Below, piece by piece: positions 7,300 through 14,837 of a DNA stretch of 64,000 nt (the stretch's first letter is position 1; the number at the start of each line of letters is the position of its first letter). The notes under the pieces were generated by a model, which was not told where the DNA came from, ran no database searches, and was given only the letters and a program-made list of their open reading frames with translations. Source of the stretch: Caryophanales bacterium. GTDB lineage: Bacteria > Bacillota > Bacilli > Paenibacillales > CANHCR01. The DNA lies in NCBI GenBank assembly GCA_947459205.1, contig CANHCR010000002.1:50321-114320 (forward strand), given 5' to 3'. A program made the translations under genes and the position numbers.

Positions 7300-7430
7300 C
7301 AACAAAAAAACGACGCCCAGTCTGCTTTACTGCAGACGGAACGCCAATTTCCAAAATTCCAATTAATAAGATTTGCATTAGTGTTTCATGGCAATACGTC
7401 CTGCCAGCTGAGTTACTGTAACTCAGATTA
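7300..7430. repeat. Dispersed repeat, long variant (copy 2)
   Basis: Parallel to 4095-4232: AAAAAAACGACGCCCAG, CGGAACGCC, AAATTCCAATTA, TTTGCATTAGTG, GCAATACGTCC. It then continues into TGCCAGCTGAGTTACTGTA, which is shared with the 2234-2340 element. It contains a small perfect hairpin GTCTGC-TTTACT-GCAGAC. The rest of the 7239-7559 gap is AT-rich and holds the promoter of the next gene: TATAAT at 7522-7527 with a weak -35. Confidence 0.55.
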
Positions 7431-7559
7431 ATACTTTATTGATTTCTATATCGATAAATCATCAACAAAAATTATTTTCATACTTTAAAGTAAAAAAGTT
7501 TATTATTCTTTAAAAATTGTGTATAATAAAACTAAAAGTTTATTGTGGGAGGAACTCAA

Positions 7560-8798
7560 ATGTCCGAACTCATCGCAAGATCAGAGTACATGCGCCAACT
7601 TATCGATCACAAAGACATCGATTTGGTCAAAATCGTAACCGGCATTCGTAGATGTGGAAAGTCTTCATTACTCGAATTATTCCACACACATCTCATTTCT
7701 TCCGGCATACCCGAGAACTGCATTATTCATATGAACTTAGAGTCGCTGAAGTACAGAGATCTGACCGACTACCTCATATTTTATGATTTTGTCAGCACGC
7801 GAATTTCTCAAAGCGGAAAAACGTATTTGATTTTCGACGAGTTGCAGTCAGTACAAGGTTGGGAAAAAGCAATCGAGTCATTTCGGCTCGATTTTGATGT
7901 CGATATTTACATCACCGGCTCGAACGCATACTTGCTGTCCACTGAGTTTTCAACCTTACTCTCAGGTCGCTACATCGAAATTCGCGTGCTTCCCCTGTCA
8001 TTTAAGGAATTTTTAACTTTCTATGATTTTGGCTCCGAGGTCACCGTGGAGGATCAATTTCAAAAGTACTTACAGTTTGGTGGTATGCCCGTGCTCCGCC
8101 AATATATGTTCAATGAAATTCGAAGCAATGAGGCTTTGGAGGCTATCTATGCAACGGTGGTTTTACGTGACATATTGCAAAGAAACAATACTTCCGATCA
8201 ACACATTTTGAACAAAGTCGTTCGATTTCTCTGTTCAAATATCGGCAGTATCACATCCCCGAACAATATCGGCAACATCCTTTCCAGAGAAGGAGATATT
8301 GAATCAGCAAAAAGTGGTAAAAGCCAAAATGTCGCTGGCAAGACGGTCAGCAAGTATATCTCGATGCTACACAACGCCTTCGTGTTCTATGCAATTGGTC
8401 GCTACGACGTTAAAGGTAAGCAATTGCTAAAAACATTAGAAAAAAACTACATTATCGATTTAGGGTTCCGCAACATGTTGCTCGGTTACCGCGATGCAGA
8501 CCGCGGACACATTCTGGAAAACGTGGTGTTTCTTGAACTGCTTCGTCGCGATTTCAGAGTATACATCGGAAAAGTGGGCGAAACGGAAGTCGATTTTGTT
8601 TGTGAGAAACCGAATGACAAAATGTATATCCAAGTAACTGAGAGCATGTCAAACGAAGATGTACGACAACGTGAACTTCGCCCATTGCAACGAATTCAGG
8701 ATAACTATGAGAAAATCATTTTGACGATGGACAAAAGCTACATTCGTTCTTATGACGGAATTAAAGTAATGAATATTATGGAATGGTTACTTTCGTAA
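7560..8798 (+). CDS. AAA ATPase with DUF4143-like domain, second type
   Basis: 412 residues from the ATG at 7560. GGAGG lies 7 bases upstream, and that makes the GTG at 7545 unlikely. Walker A is TGIRRCGKSS near residue 25, Walker B is LIFDELQSVQGWE, and sensor 1 is ITGSNAYLL. The middle region GGMPVLRQY and the C-terminal ENVVFLELLRRDF, TEVDFVCE and YIQVTESM are typical of DUF4143-type ATPases, including the D...Q/E-x-T/K nuclease-like core. It differs strongly from the 6024-7238 protein, so the two were probably acquired separately. A bidirectional hairpin follows. Confidence 0.85.
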   Translation: MSELIARSEYMRQLIDHKDIDLVKIVTGIRRCGKSSLLELFHTHLISSGIPENCIIHMNLESLKYRDLTDYLIFYDFVSTRISQSGKTYLIFDELQSVQGWEKAIESFRLDFDVDIYITGSNAYLLSTEFSTLLSGRYIEIRVLPLSFKEFLTFYDFGSEVTVEDQFQKYLQFGGMPVLRQYMFNEIRSNEALEAIYATVVLRDILQRNNTSDQHILNKVVRFLCSNIGSITSPNNIGNILSREGDIESAKSGKSQNVAGKTVSKYISMLHNAFVFYAIGRYDVKGKQLLKTLEKNYIIDLGFRNMLLGYRDADRGHILENVVFLELLRRDFRVYIGKVGETEVDFVCEKPNDKMYIQVTESMSNEDVRQRELRPLQRIQDNYEKIILTMDKSYIRSYDGIKVMNIMEWLLS

Positions 8799-8820
8799 AG
8801 AATCAAATACTTTTCAAAAT

Positions 8821-8856
8821 AAAAAAGCAACACATCATTGAATGTTGCTGCTTTTT
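8821..8856. terminator. Bidirectional terminator
   Basis: AGCAACA (8826-8832) pairs with TGTTGCT (8843-8849). The stem has six A on its left and GCTTTTT on its right, so it can end both the ATPase transcript and the tRNA transcript. Confidence 0.7.
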
Positions 8857-8860
8857 ACTA

Positions 8861-8931
8861 TGGAGCCATGCGGAATCGAACCGCAGACTGGTCGCTGCCA
8901 GCGACCTGTTTTCCCCCTAAACTATGGCCCC
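8861..8931 (-). tRNA. tRNA-Ala, anticodon GGC
   Basis: A 71-base cloverleaf on the minus strand. The acceptor stem GGGGCCA pairs with TGGCTCC (one G-T pair), with discriminator A. The D stem is GTTT/AAAC with a short 7-base loop, and the anticodon stem is GGTCG/CGACC. The loop CTGGCAG gives anticodon GGC, reading GCC/GCU alanine codons. The T arm TGCGG-TTCGATT-CCGCA is perfect. The CCA end is not encoded. It closes a row of three degenerate tRNA-like units and forms the right border of the accessory island. Confidence 0.85.
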
Positions 8932-8966
8932 TTGAACTATTCTGTTGCGAATTTACACTCATTTTC

Positions 8967-9014
8967 GGGTAGTGCAACCGACTTAGTCGTCCTCCCAAAC
9001 TGAGCTAATCCCCC
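8967..9014 (-). pseudogene. Degenerate tRNA-like unit 3
   Basis: On the minus strand it starts GGGGGATTAGCTCAGTTTGG, the start of a tRNA with D-arm. It then goes on to a 3-bp mini-hairpin GAC-TAA-GTC and GGTTGCACTACCC, a weak T-arm look-alike. There is no proper anticodon arm and no 3' acceptor strand. Its start lies 83 bases from that of the intact tRNA-Ala. Confidence 0.55.
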
Positions 9015-9048
9015 TCGGTATTTCCATTATGCACTTTTCAATCTTTTT

Positions 9049-9094
9049 GGGGCAGTGAAACCGACTTGCTCGCCTTCCCCTAAACTATGGCCCC
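9049..9094 (-). pseudogene. Degenerate tRNA-like unit 2
   Basis: On the minus strand it starts GGGGCCATAGTTTAGGGG, the same 5' end as the intact tRNA-Ala. It then diverges into GCAAGTCGGTTTCACTGCCCC. Its start lies 80 bases from the next unit. No 3' half is present. Confidence 0.55.
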
Positions 9095-9130
9095 TTGTAT
9101 CTATTTTGTTACGCCTTGCAGCTCATTTCA

Positions 9131-9177
9131 GGGTAGTGCAACCGACTTAGTCGTCCTCCCAACTGAGCTATGGCCCC
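9131..9177 (-). pseudogene. Degenerate tRNA-like unit 1
   Basis: On the minus strand it starts GGGGCCATAGCTCAGTTGGG and then follows unit 3 almost base for base (GACTAAGTCGGTTGCACTACCC). Its start lies 83 bases from unit 2. No anticodon arm or 3' acceptor is present. The remaining 9178-9245 stretch before nrdR shows nothing. Confidence 0.55.
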
Positions 9178-9245
9178 GTTTTTATGAACACGAAACGTAT
9201 TATACAATCTTCGAACGCTATTTACAAGCCAATCACCAACAAAAC

Positions 9246-9728
9246 TCAGTCGTTTTTTCCGCGGGGCATGCCCGGCGTTTTGCGCAAAAGTCCGTTCAGT
9301 TCATCAATGAATACGTTGATGTCTTTGAATTGGCGATAAACCGATGCGAAGCGCACGTAGCTGACTTCATCTACTTCGAATAGTTGTTTCATCACAAGTT
9401 CGCCGATTTTGGTGCTCTCGACTTCGGAGCGAGCCTCGGAGCGCAAGTCGTTTTCGACGCGTGTGACGACGGCCTCTAATTGCTCGGCTGTGACTTGGCG
9501 TTTTTCGCATGCTCGAAGCAAGCCACGCAGCACTTTGTCGCGGCTGAATTCTTCGCGGCTGCCATCTTTTTTGATGACCATGAGCGGAATTTCTTCGACC
9601 ATTTCGAATGTGGTGAAACGACGTCCGCAGTTTTCGCATTCACGGCGCCGGCGGATGGAACGGTTTTCGTTGGCTGAGCGGGAGTCGAGTACTTTCGTAT
9701 GGATATGATTGCAGTATGGACACATCAT
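9246..9728 (-). CDS. nrdR: Transcriptional repressor NrdR
   Basis: 160 residues, the usual length. It represses ribonucleotide reductase genes by binding NrdR boxes when dATP/ATP occupy its ATP-cone. The zinc ribbon is MCPYC near the start and CENCGRRF about 30 residues on. The ATP-cone follows with [20 protein letters not shown] and ends with the [14 protein letters not shown] block, all highly typical. The first of two adjacent ATG codons (9728) lies 12 bases after AAAGG; the second is equally possible. In many Bacillales nrdR precedes dnaB-dnaI; here the tRNA remnants follow instead. Confidence 0.95.
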   Translation of the reverse strand: MMCPYCNHIHTKVLDSRSANENRSIRRRRECENCGRRFTTFEMVEEIPLMVIKKDGSREEFSRDKVLRGLLRACEKRQVTAEQLEAVVTRVENDLRSEARSEVESTKIGELVMKQLFEVDEVSYVRFASVYRQFKDINVFIDELNGLLRKTPGMPRGKND

Positions 9729-9770
9729 GATTGATCACGACCTTTAGTCAATATCATCCTACATTTACCA

Positions 9771-9801
9771 TAAATATTTTGTGAAACGCTTTCGCATACT
9801 A
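9771..9801 (+). promoter_or_regulatory. SigG-type promoter for the SASP gene
   Basis: TAAATA (9771-9776), 18 bases, CATACTA (9795-9801). This fits the forespore SigG consensus TGMATR/CATNHTA with one mismatch in the -35, and the next gene is a SASP gene, the standard SigG target. Confidence 0.6.
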
Positions 9802-9831
9802 CTGTCACCAAAGTCAAAGGAGGTGAATCAG

Positions 9832-10059
9832 ATGGCACAAGGAAGTTCCCGTTCCAGCAACACTCCGATCGTCCCTCAAGCAATGGCGGCATTGGATCAG
9901 TTGAAGTACGAGGTCGCTCAAGAGTTGGGCATTCAATTGCCTCACGACGGCTACTATGGTCATATGGCAACTCGCGACACAGGTACGATTGGTGGTAACA
10001 TCACTCGCAAACTGGTACAAATCGCTGAGCAACAATTGGCTGGTCAATTCAGACACTAA
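9832..10059 (+). CDS. Alpha/beta-type small acid-soluble spore protein
   Basis: 75 residues from the ATG at 9832, with the perfect site AAAGGAGGTG 6 bases upstream. It coats and protects DNA in the dormant spore. Seen: MAALDQLKYEVAQELGI, which holds the cleavage region for the germination protease GPR, then a glycine-rich middle and the signature GTIGGNITRKLVQIAEQQL, very near the family consensus. It is a single gene between nrdR and a lytic transglycosylase gene, with its own SigG-like promoter and a strong terminator. Family genes are usually dispersed; more copies are expected elsewhere. Confidence 0.95.
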   Translation: MAQGSSRSSNTPIVPQAMAALDQLKYEVAQELGIQLPHDGYYGHMATRDTGTIGGNITRKLVQIAEQQLAGQFRH

Positions 10060-10078
10060 TTGTCTCGACAGATGCGTA

Positions 10079-10118
10079 GGTCCGGATTGCCCGCCGATGC
10101 GGGTAGTCCGGATTTTTT
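10079..10118 (+). terminator. Rho-independent terminator of the SASP gene
   Basis: TCCGGA..GCCCG pairs with CGGGT..TCCGGA and is followed by six T. It reaches into the stop codon of the convergent transglycosylase gene. Confidence 0.8.
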
Positions 10119-10701
10119 AATCGCTCAAACTTAGCCCCGTACCATAAAGCGTTTCGTATTTCGTATAAAATTTTTGCACACGATTCATGTAATGTCTCGT
10201 TTCACCAAACGGAATGTCAAGGCTCGTATCGAACCGACCGTCCCACACACCTTCGTTTTGCCATTTGCGCACATTGGTTGGACCCGCGTTATAAGCGGCA
10301 ATCATCATCGCGTCATTGCCAGCGAATTGCTTGTGCAATGAATCGATATACCATGTTCCGATGGCAATGTTCGTTTCGACATCATGCAATTGCGCGGCTG
10401 TTGGCGGAACAATACCCATCTTATCAGCTGCCCAATTTGCCGTTTCTGGCATCAACTGCATCAGCCCAATCGCTCCTTTATCTGACACCAAGTGCGGTTT
10501 GTAATTGCTTTCGGAACGAATGATGGCTGCCACTAATAAAGGGTTTAAGTCGTATTTCGATGCGTAACGTTCAATTTCCTGCTTATATTGGATTGGATAT
10601 ATCCAGCGTTCGATGGCCGTCAAGTTTATGAAAATAACGGCACCAACCACGAGGATTAGCAAGAGCAGAAAAAACAGTCCTCTTTTAGTTTTTCGTTTCA
10701 T
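10117..10701 (-). CDS. Membrane-anchored lytic transglycosylase (SLT domain)
   Basis: 194 residues from the ATG at 10701, preceded by AGAGGTC; start codons further upstream lie inside coaE. An N-terminal membrane anchor (KRGLFFLLLLILVVGAVIF) holds it at the cell surface. The SLT domain then has the catalytic Glu in IIRSESNYKP, followed by GAIGLMQLMPETA and AYNAGPTNVRKW. It cleaves the MurNAc-GlcNAc bond of peptidoglycan, forming anhydro ends. It overlaps the end of coaE by 17 bases, so it belongs to the polA-mutM-coaE transcript. A similar small transglycosylase sits near coaE in other Bacillales. Confidence 0.9.
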   Translation of the reverse strand: MKRKTKRGLFFLLLLILVVGAVIFINLTAIERWIYPIQYKQEIERYASKYDLNPLLVAAIIRSESNYKPHLVSDKGAIGLMQLMPETANWAADKMGIVPPTAAQLHDVETNIAIGTWYIDSLHKQFAGNDAMMIAAYNAGPTNVRKWQNEGVWDGRFDTSLDIPFGETRHYMNRVQKFYTKYETLYGTGLSLSD

Positions 10702-11305
10702 GGAGACCTCTGCTCCTCCAATATCGGTCAATTTGAGACTCTGTGTCAGCAAGTTCGCCACTGTTATCAATAATGAAAGATGCCAGTGCACGTTTTTCTT
10801 CGATGGGCATTTGAGCTGCGAGTCGACGTTCGGCCAATTCTAAGGTAATGCCATCTCGTTCCATCAATCGCTGCAATTGCAACTCACGTGATACATAAAC
10901 AAGCAGTATCTCGTCAAACATATAATCATATTTTGATTCAAAAAGCAACGGAATATCGGCAACGACGAGTTTTTGCGGATTAGACTCAGATAGTAAACGA
11001 ATCTGCTCAATGATGCGAGCCCGAATCGGCGGATGAATCATGGCATCAAGCGTTTGTTTCGCATTCGGGTTGGCGAATACGAGTTCGCCTAATGATTTCC
11101 GGGCTAATGTACCATCGGGATTCAAAACGTTCAATCCATAAGCCTGCATAAAGTGTTCGGCGATTTGCTTAAGCACCTCACTGCCCGACTGCACCACATC
11201 GCGCGCGATGAGATCAGCGTCCACAAGCAATGCACCGCGCTCGACCAACATCGCTGCAACCGTCGATTTACCTGTTGCAATGCCGCCGGTTAACCCGATA
11301 ATCAT
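10685..11305 (-). CDS. coaE: Dephospho-CoA kinase
   Basis: 206 residues, normal for CoaE, which phosphorylates dephospho-CoA at the ribose 3' position in the last step of CoA synthesis. The P-loop GLTGGIATGKST is at residues 4-15; LLVDADLIARDVV and VVADIPLLFES are the other conserved blocks. The ATG at 11305 shares its A with the TAA stop of mutM (TAATG), showing translational coupling, so upstream starts are rejected. Gene order polA-mutM-coaE is classic for Bacillales (ytaF is absent here). Confidence 0.95.
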   Translation of the reverse strand: MIIGLTGGIATGKSTVAAMLVERGALLVDADLIARDVVQSGSEVLKQIAEHFMQAYGLNVLNPDGTLARKSLGELVFANPNAKQTLDAMIHPPIRARIIEQIRLLSESNPQKLVVADIPLLFESKYDYMFDEILLVYVSRELQLQRLMERDGITLELAERRLAAQMPIEEKRALASFIIDNSGELADTESQIDRYWRSRGLHETKN

Positions 11306-12147
11306 TATTTGCCACCTGCCTTCTTTTTTTGGCACTTCGGGCAAAAGTGAGTGCCTCGACCGCCAAGCACCATTTTGCGAATCGGTGTCGCACAGCGTTC
11401 GCACGGTTGATTTTGTCGCCCGTATGCACGCAGTTGTTGCTGAAACATCCCCATCTCACCTTGTCCATTCACGTACGATTTCACTGATGATCCGCCAGCA
11501 TCTACAGCAGCTTGCAATGTCGTAACAACTGCTTCGTGCAGACGTTTCCATTCTGTATTTTTTAACGATTGCGGCGACCGCTCAGGGTGAATGACTGCGG
11601 AGTGCAACGCTTCATCCACGTAAATATTGCCGAGTCCAACGACATACTTTTGGTTCAACAACAACGGTTTGATCGGCGCGGAACGATGTTCTAGGGCGCT
11701 TTTTAGGAACTTCACAGTAAATTCGTCTGAAAGTGGTTCCACACCAAGTCCAGCAAGCGGTGCAACATGAAACTCTTGCCCAAGCGGAAACACATGCATC
11801 GTTCCGAACTGGCGGACGTCTTTATAGCGAAGTTCCGTGCCATCATCGAAATGAAACACCACATGCGTATGCTTTTCTAAAGGTTCGGACGCATCGAACT
11901 TGCCATAACGCCCTTCCATCCGAAGATGAGATATGAGCGCCACATCATCTAGCACGAACCGCAAAAATTTGGCGCGCCGTGTCACTTCACGAATCGTTTG
12001 ACCAGAAAGTTCAACAGCAAACCGATCAATATCGGAAGGATGCTGAATAATGCGCGGCAAATGAACAGACACGCGTTGGATCCGCTTGCCCGCCACCAAT
12101 TCATTCAGTGTCTGTTTGACCGTCTCAACTTCCGGCAACTCCGGCAT
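11305..12147 (-). CDS. mutM: Formamidopyrimidine-DNA glycosylase
   Basis: 280 residues. It removes oxidised purines such as 8-oxoguanine and cuts the strand by beta/delta elimination. The start must be the ATG at 12147 because Pro2 of MPELPEVE becomes the catalytic N-terminus and Glu3 is the second active residue; GGAGTG precedes it. ALISHLRMEGRYGKF holds the conserved Lys. The C-terminal zinc finger is CERC and CPKC flanking VLGGRGTHF. It lies directly downstream of polA in a DNA repair operon. Confidence 0.95.
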   Translation of the reverse strand: MPELPEVETVKQTLNELVAGKRIQRVSVHLPRIIQHPSDIDRFAVELSGQTIREVTRRAKFLRFVLDDVALISHLRMEGRYGKFDASEPLEKHTHVVFHFDDGTELRYKDVRQFGTMHVFPLGQEFHVAPLAGLGVEPLSDEFTVKFLKSALEHRSAPIKPLLLNQKYVVGLGNIYVDEALHSAVIHPERSPQSLKNTEWKRLHEAVVTTLQAAVDAGGSSVKSYVNGQGEMGMFQQQLRAYGRQNQPCERCATPIRKMVLGGRGTHFCPKCQKKKAGGK

Positions 12148-12162
12148 ATCTTTCACTCCGCT

Positions 12163-14829
12163 TCATTTTGCTTCGTACCAGTTTGCGCCCACATTTAAAT
12201 CTGCTTTCAGCGGCACAGATAAGGCAACCGCATGTTCCATTACCTGAGGGACAAGCACGCTCATCATTTCGATTTCATCTGCGGGCACTTCGAATACCAA
12301 CTCGTCATGAACTTGTAACAACATCCTGCTCCGCAGTCCTTGTTGCGCCATCCGTTGCGCGAGTTGAATCATCGCCAATTTAATAATATCTGCCGCCGTT
12401 CCTTGAATCGGTGTATTCATCGCTGTCCGTTCGGCGAAAGAGCGCGTGTTAAAATTCGAGGAGCGTATATCAGGCAGGTAGCGCCGACGTTGCAACAATG
12501 TCGTCACATAACCATCCTGCTTCGCTTGTTTCACAATCTCTTCCATATACCGTTTCACACCAGCAAACACCGCAAAGTATTGCTCGATAAAATGGGCTGC
12601 TTCCTTGCGAGTAATGCCTAGATTTTGCGACAATCCGTAGTCGCTGATGCCATACACGATTCCGAAGTTGACGGCTTTCGCTTGACGGCGCATGTTAGCA
12701 TCGACTTGGTCGGCTGCAACTCCAAATACGTCCATCGCTGTTTTTGTGTGAATGTCCATATTGTTTTGAAACGCTTCAATCAGTCGTTCGTCTGCGGAAA
12801 TATGGGCAAGCACACGCAACTCAATTTGCGAATAGTCTGCCGCTAAAATCGACCAACCCGTTTCTGAAGGCACAAACACTTTGCGAATCAAACGTCCCTC
12901 TTCGAGACGAATCGGGATATTTTGCAAATTCGGATATTGGCTGCTCAAACGACCCGTAGCTGTTGTCGTCTGATTGAAATACGTATGCACTTTGCTCGTT
13001 TTAGGATGGACTTCTTTCAAAAGTCCCTCTACGTAAGTCGAATTCAATTTCGTTAGTTGTCGGTAATGCAAAATATCTCGCACGATTTGCGAATGAAAAG
13101 CAAGTCGTTCCAACTCTTCAGCATCCGTTGAATATCCGCTTTTCGTCTTCTTACCAGGCGGCAACGCCATTTTTTCGAACAAAACGTCAGCCAATTGTTT
13201 CGTGGAGTTGATATTAAATTCCATCTCTGCCTGTTCATAAATACGTTGAACGAGTTGCTCGATTTGTACGGTCAAATGCTGACCGTACGTTCGCAGTTGT
13301 TCAGCATCAAGCGCAACCCCGCGCAGTTCAAGTTCTGCAAGCAAAGAAGCAAGCGGCAGTTCCATATCGTTCATCAACCGAGTCATGTCGGCCTCTGCTA
13401 AAGCATCCTCAAGTAATCGGCGAAGTTGCGCAATCGCATGCGCTTTTCGCACTGCGTGTTCTGCCAACAGTTCCATAGCAGGAACCGAAAATTTGACGCC
13501 TTTGCCGTACACTTCTTCATCTGTTTGAAGTTTGTCAGTCCGATATTGCACCGCTAGTTCATCCAAGGATTGTCTGGATTCACTTGGATTCAGCAAATAC
13601 GCAGCCAGCGAAATATCAAAAACAACGCCTTCCAGCGAAATACCAAGCCAACCGAGCACAACTGCTGTCCGGTTTAAATCAAATAAAACTTTTGGTTTCG
13701 CACAATCTCGAAGCCACGCATGCAGTAATTGCGCTAACTCCAAGTGCTCGATACGATTCATTGATTCAAACGGTACGAAAAACAATTGGTCGCTTGCTGC
13801 AAACGCAAAACCTAAACATTCGGCTTGGTGCGGATGGTCGCCAACACTTTCTATATGTATTGCTTCGGTTGACGGAAGCGCATCAAATAGCAACTGCCAA
13901 TTACCGGCGGAGTCGACCAACGTCCACTGCAAAGGAACAAGTTCGTCTGATGAACCAAGCGAAACAGAATCGATGTTAGCAACTTTATCAATTAACGATT
14001 TGAACTCCAAACGCTTGAACATTTCAACGGTCGTCTCTTGATGCAAACCGTCAAAACGCAAGTCATCTAACGTCAATTCGAGCGGCATGGCGCGCTCAAT
14101 CGTCGCAAGCTGTTTGCTGATCCGCGCATCTTCCGCATGCTGTTCGATTTTTTCTTTCATCTTTCCTTTTAGCTGATCAGTAGCAGACAACACACCTTCC
14201 ACTGTCGCGAAATCATGCAACAATTTGAGTGCCGTTTTCTCACCAACTCCAGGAACGCCCGGAATATTATCGGAAGCATCGCCCATCAAACCTTTCAGAT
14301 CAGGGATTTGAGCAGGCGTCAAACCGTACACTTCTTGCAGACGCGCAGGATTATATAAATCAACCTCGCTGATTCCTTTGCGAGTCAGCGCCATCGTCAC
14401 TCGCTGCGAAACGATTTGCAGCAAATCTTTATCGCCACTAACAACAACCGATTCAATCCCTTGTTCTTCTGCAAGTTTGCTGAAACTGCCGATAATGTCG
14501 TCCGCCTCATATTGCAAGGACTCCAATCGACAAATCCCGAACGCATCGATCATCTCTTTCAATAACGGAAACTGTTCGGATAATTCAGGCGGTGTTTTGC
14601 TTCGCCCTCCTTTATAATCCGCGTACCGCTGATGACGAAACGTCTGCTTGCCCGCATCAAACGCAATCAACAAATGCGTCGGCCGATGCTCTTCTAGCAT
14701 GCGCAGTAGCATCGTCGTAAAGCCAAAAACCGCATTCGTATGTATCCCTTGCTTGTTGCTTAAAAGCGGCAACGCATAGAATGCTCGAAAGGCGATGCTG
14801 TTTCCATCAATCAGGAGTAGTTTCTCCAT
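12163..14829 (-). CDS. polA: DNA polymerase I
   Basis: 888 residues from the ATG at 14829 (MEKLLLIDGNS), preceded by GAGGTG. The N-terminal 5'-3' exonuclease spans about 1-290, with YEADDIIG and MGDASDNIPGVPGVGEKTA. A central 3'-5' exonuclease-like domain follows; the metal-binding acidic residues of a proofreading site are not evident, as usual in Bacillus-type Pol I. The polymerase domain has motif A LAADYSQIELR, motif B RRQAKAVNFGIVYG and motif C LLQVHDELVFEVP. It fills gaps after primer removal and in excision repair. It heads the mutM-coaE-transglycosylase run and follows a Gld-type ABC cluster. Confidence 0.97.
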   Translation of the reverse strand: MEKLLLIDGNSIAFRAFYALPLLSNKQGIHTNAVFGFTTMLLRMLEEHRPTHLLIAFDAGKQTFRHQRYADYKGGRSKTPPELSEQFPLLKEMIDAFGICRLESLQYEADDIIGSFSKLAEEQGIESVVVSGDKDLLQIVSQRVTMALTRKGISEVDLYNPARLQEVYGLTPAQIPDLKGLMGDASDNIPGVPGVGEKTALKLLHDFATVEGVLSATDQLKGKMKEKIEQHAEDARISKQLATIERAMPLELTLDDLRFDGLHQETTVEMFKRLEFKSLIDKVANIDSVSLGSSDELVPLQWTLVDSAGNWQLLFDALPSTEAIHIESVGDHPHQAECLGFAFAASDQLFFVPFESMNRIEHLELAQLLHAWLRDCAKPKVLFDLNRTAVVLGWLGISLEGVVFDISLAAYLLNPSESRQSLDELAVQYRTDKLQTDEEVYGKGVKFSVPAMELLAEHAVRKAHAIAQLRRLLEDALAEADMTRLMNDMELPLASLLAELELRGVALDAEQLRTYGQHLTVQIEQLVQRIYEQAEMEFNINSTKQLADVLFEKMALPPGKKTKSGYSTDAEELERLAFHSQIVRDILHYRQLTKLNSTYVEGLLKEVHPKTSKVHTYFNQTTTATGRLSSQYPNLQNIPIRLEEGRLIRKVFVPSETGWSILAADYSQIELRVLAHISADERLIEAFQNNMDIHTKTAMDVFGVAADQVDANMRRQAKAVNFGIVYGISDYGLSQNLGITRKEAAHFIEQYFAVFAGVKRYMEEIVKQAKQDGYVTTLLQRRRYLPDIRSSNFNTRSFAERTAMNTPIQGTAADIIKLAMIQLAQRMAQQGLRSRMLLQVHDELVFEVPADEIEMMSVLVPQVMEHAVALSVPLKADLNVGANWYEAK

Positions 14830-14837
14830 GAGGCACC

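Noticed and set aside
8967-9177. Reading the three tRNA-like units as functional tRNAs
   Set aside because: None has a 7-bp acceptor partner, a 5+7+5 anticodon arm or a proper T-loop.
1-9245. CRISPR array or insertion sequence in the accessory island
   Set aside because: No regularly spaced identical repeats with unique spacers and no transposase-like frame were seen; the repeats present are few and dispersed.
9087-9383. Plus-strand frame of 98 codons over the tRNA-like units and the end of nrdR
   Set aside because: It runs across degenerate tRNA sequence and the antisense of nrdR, with no start site.
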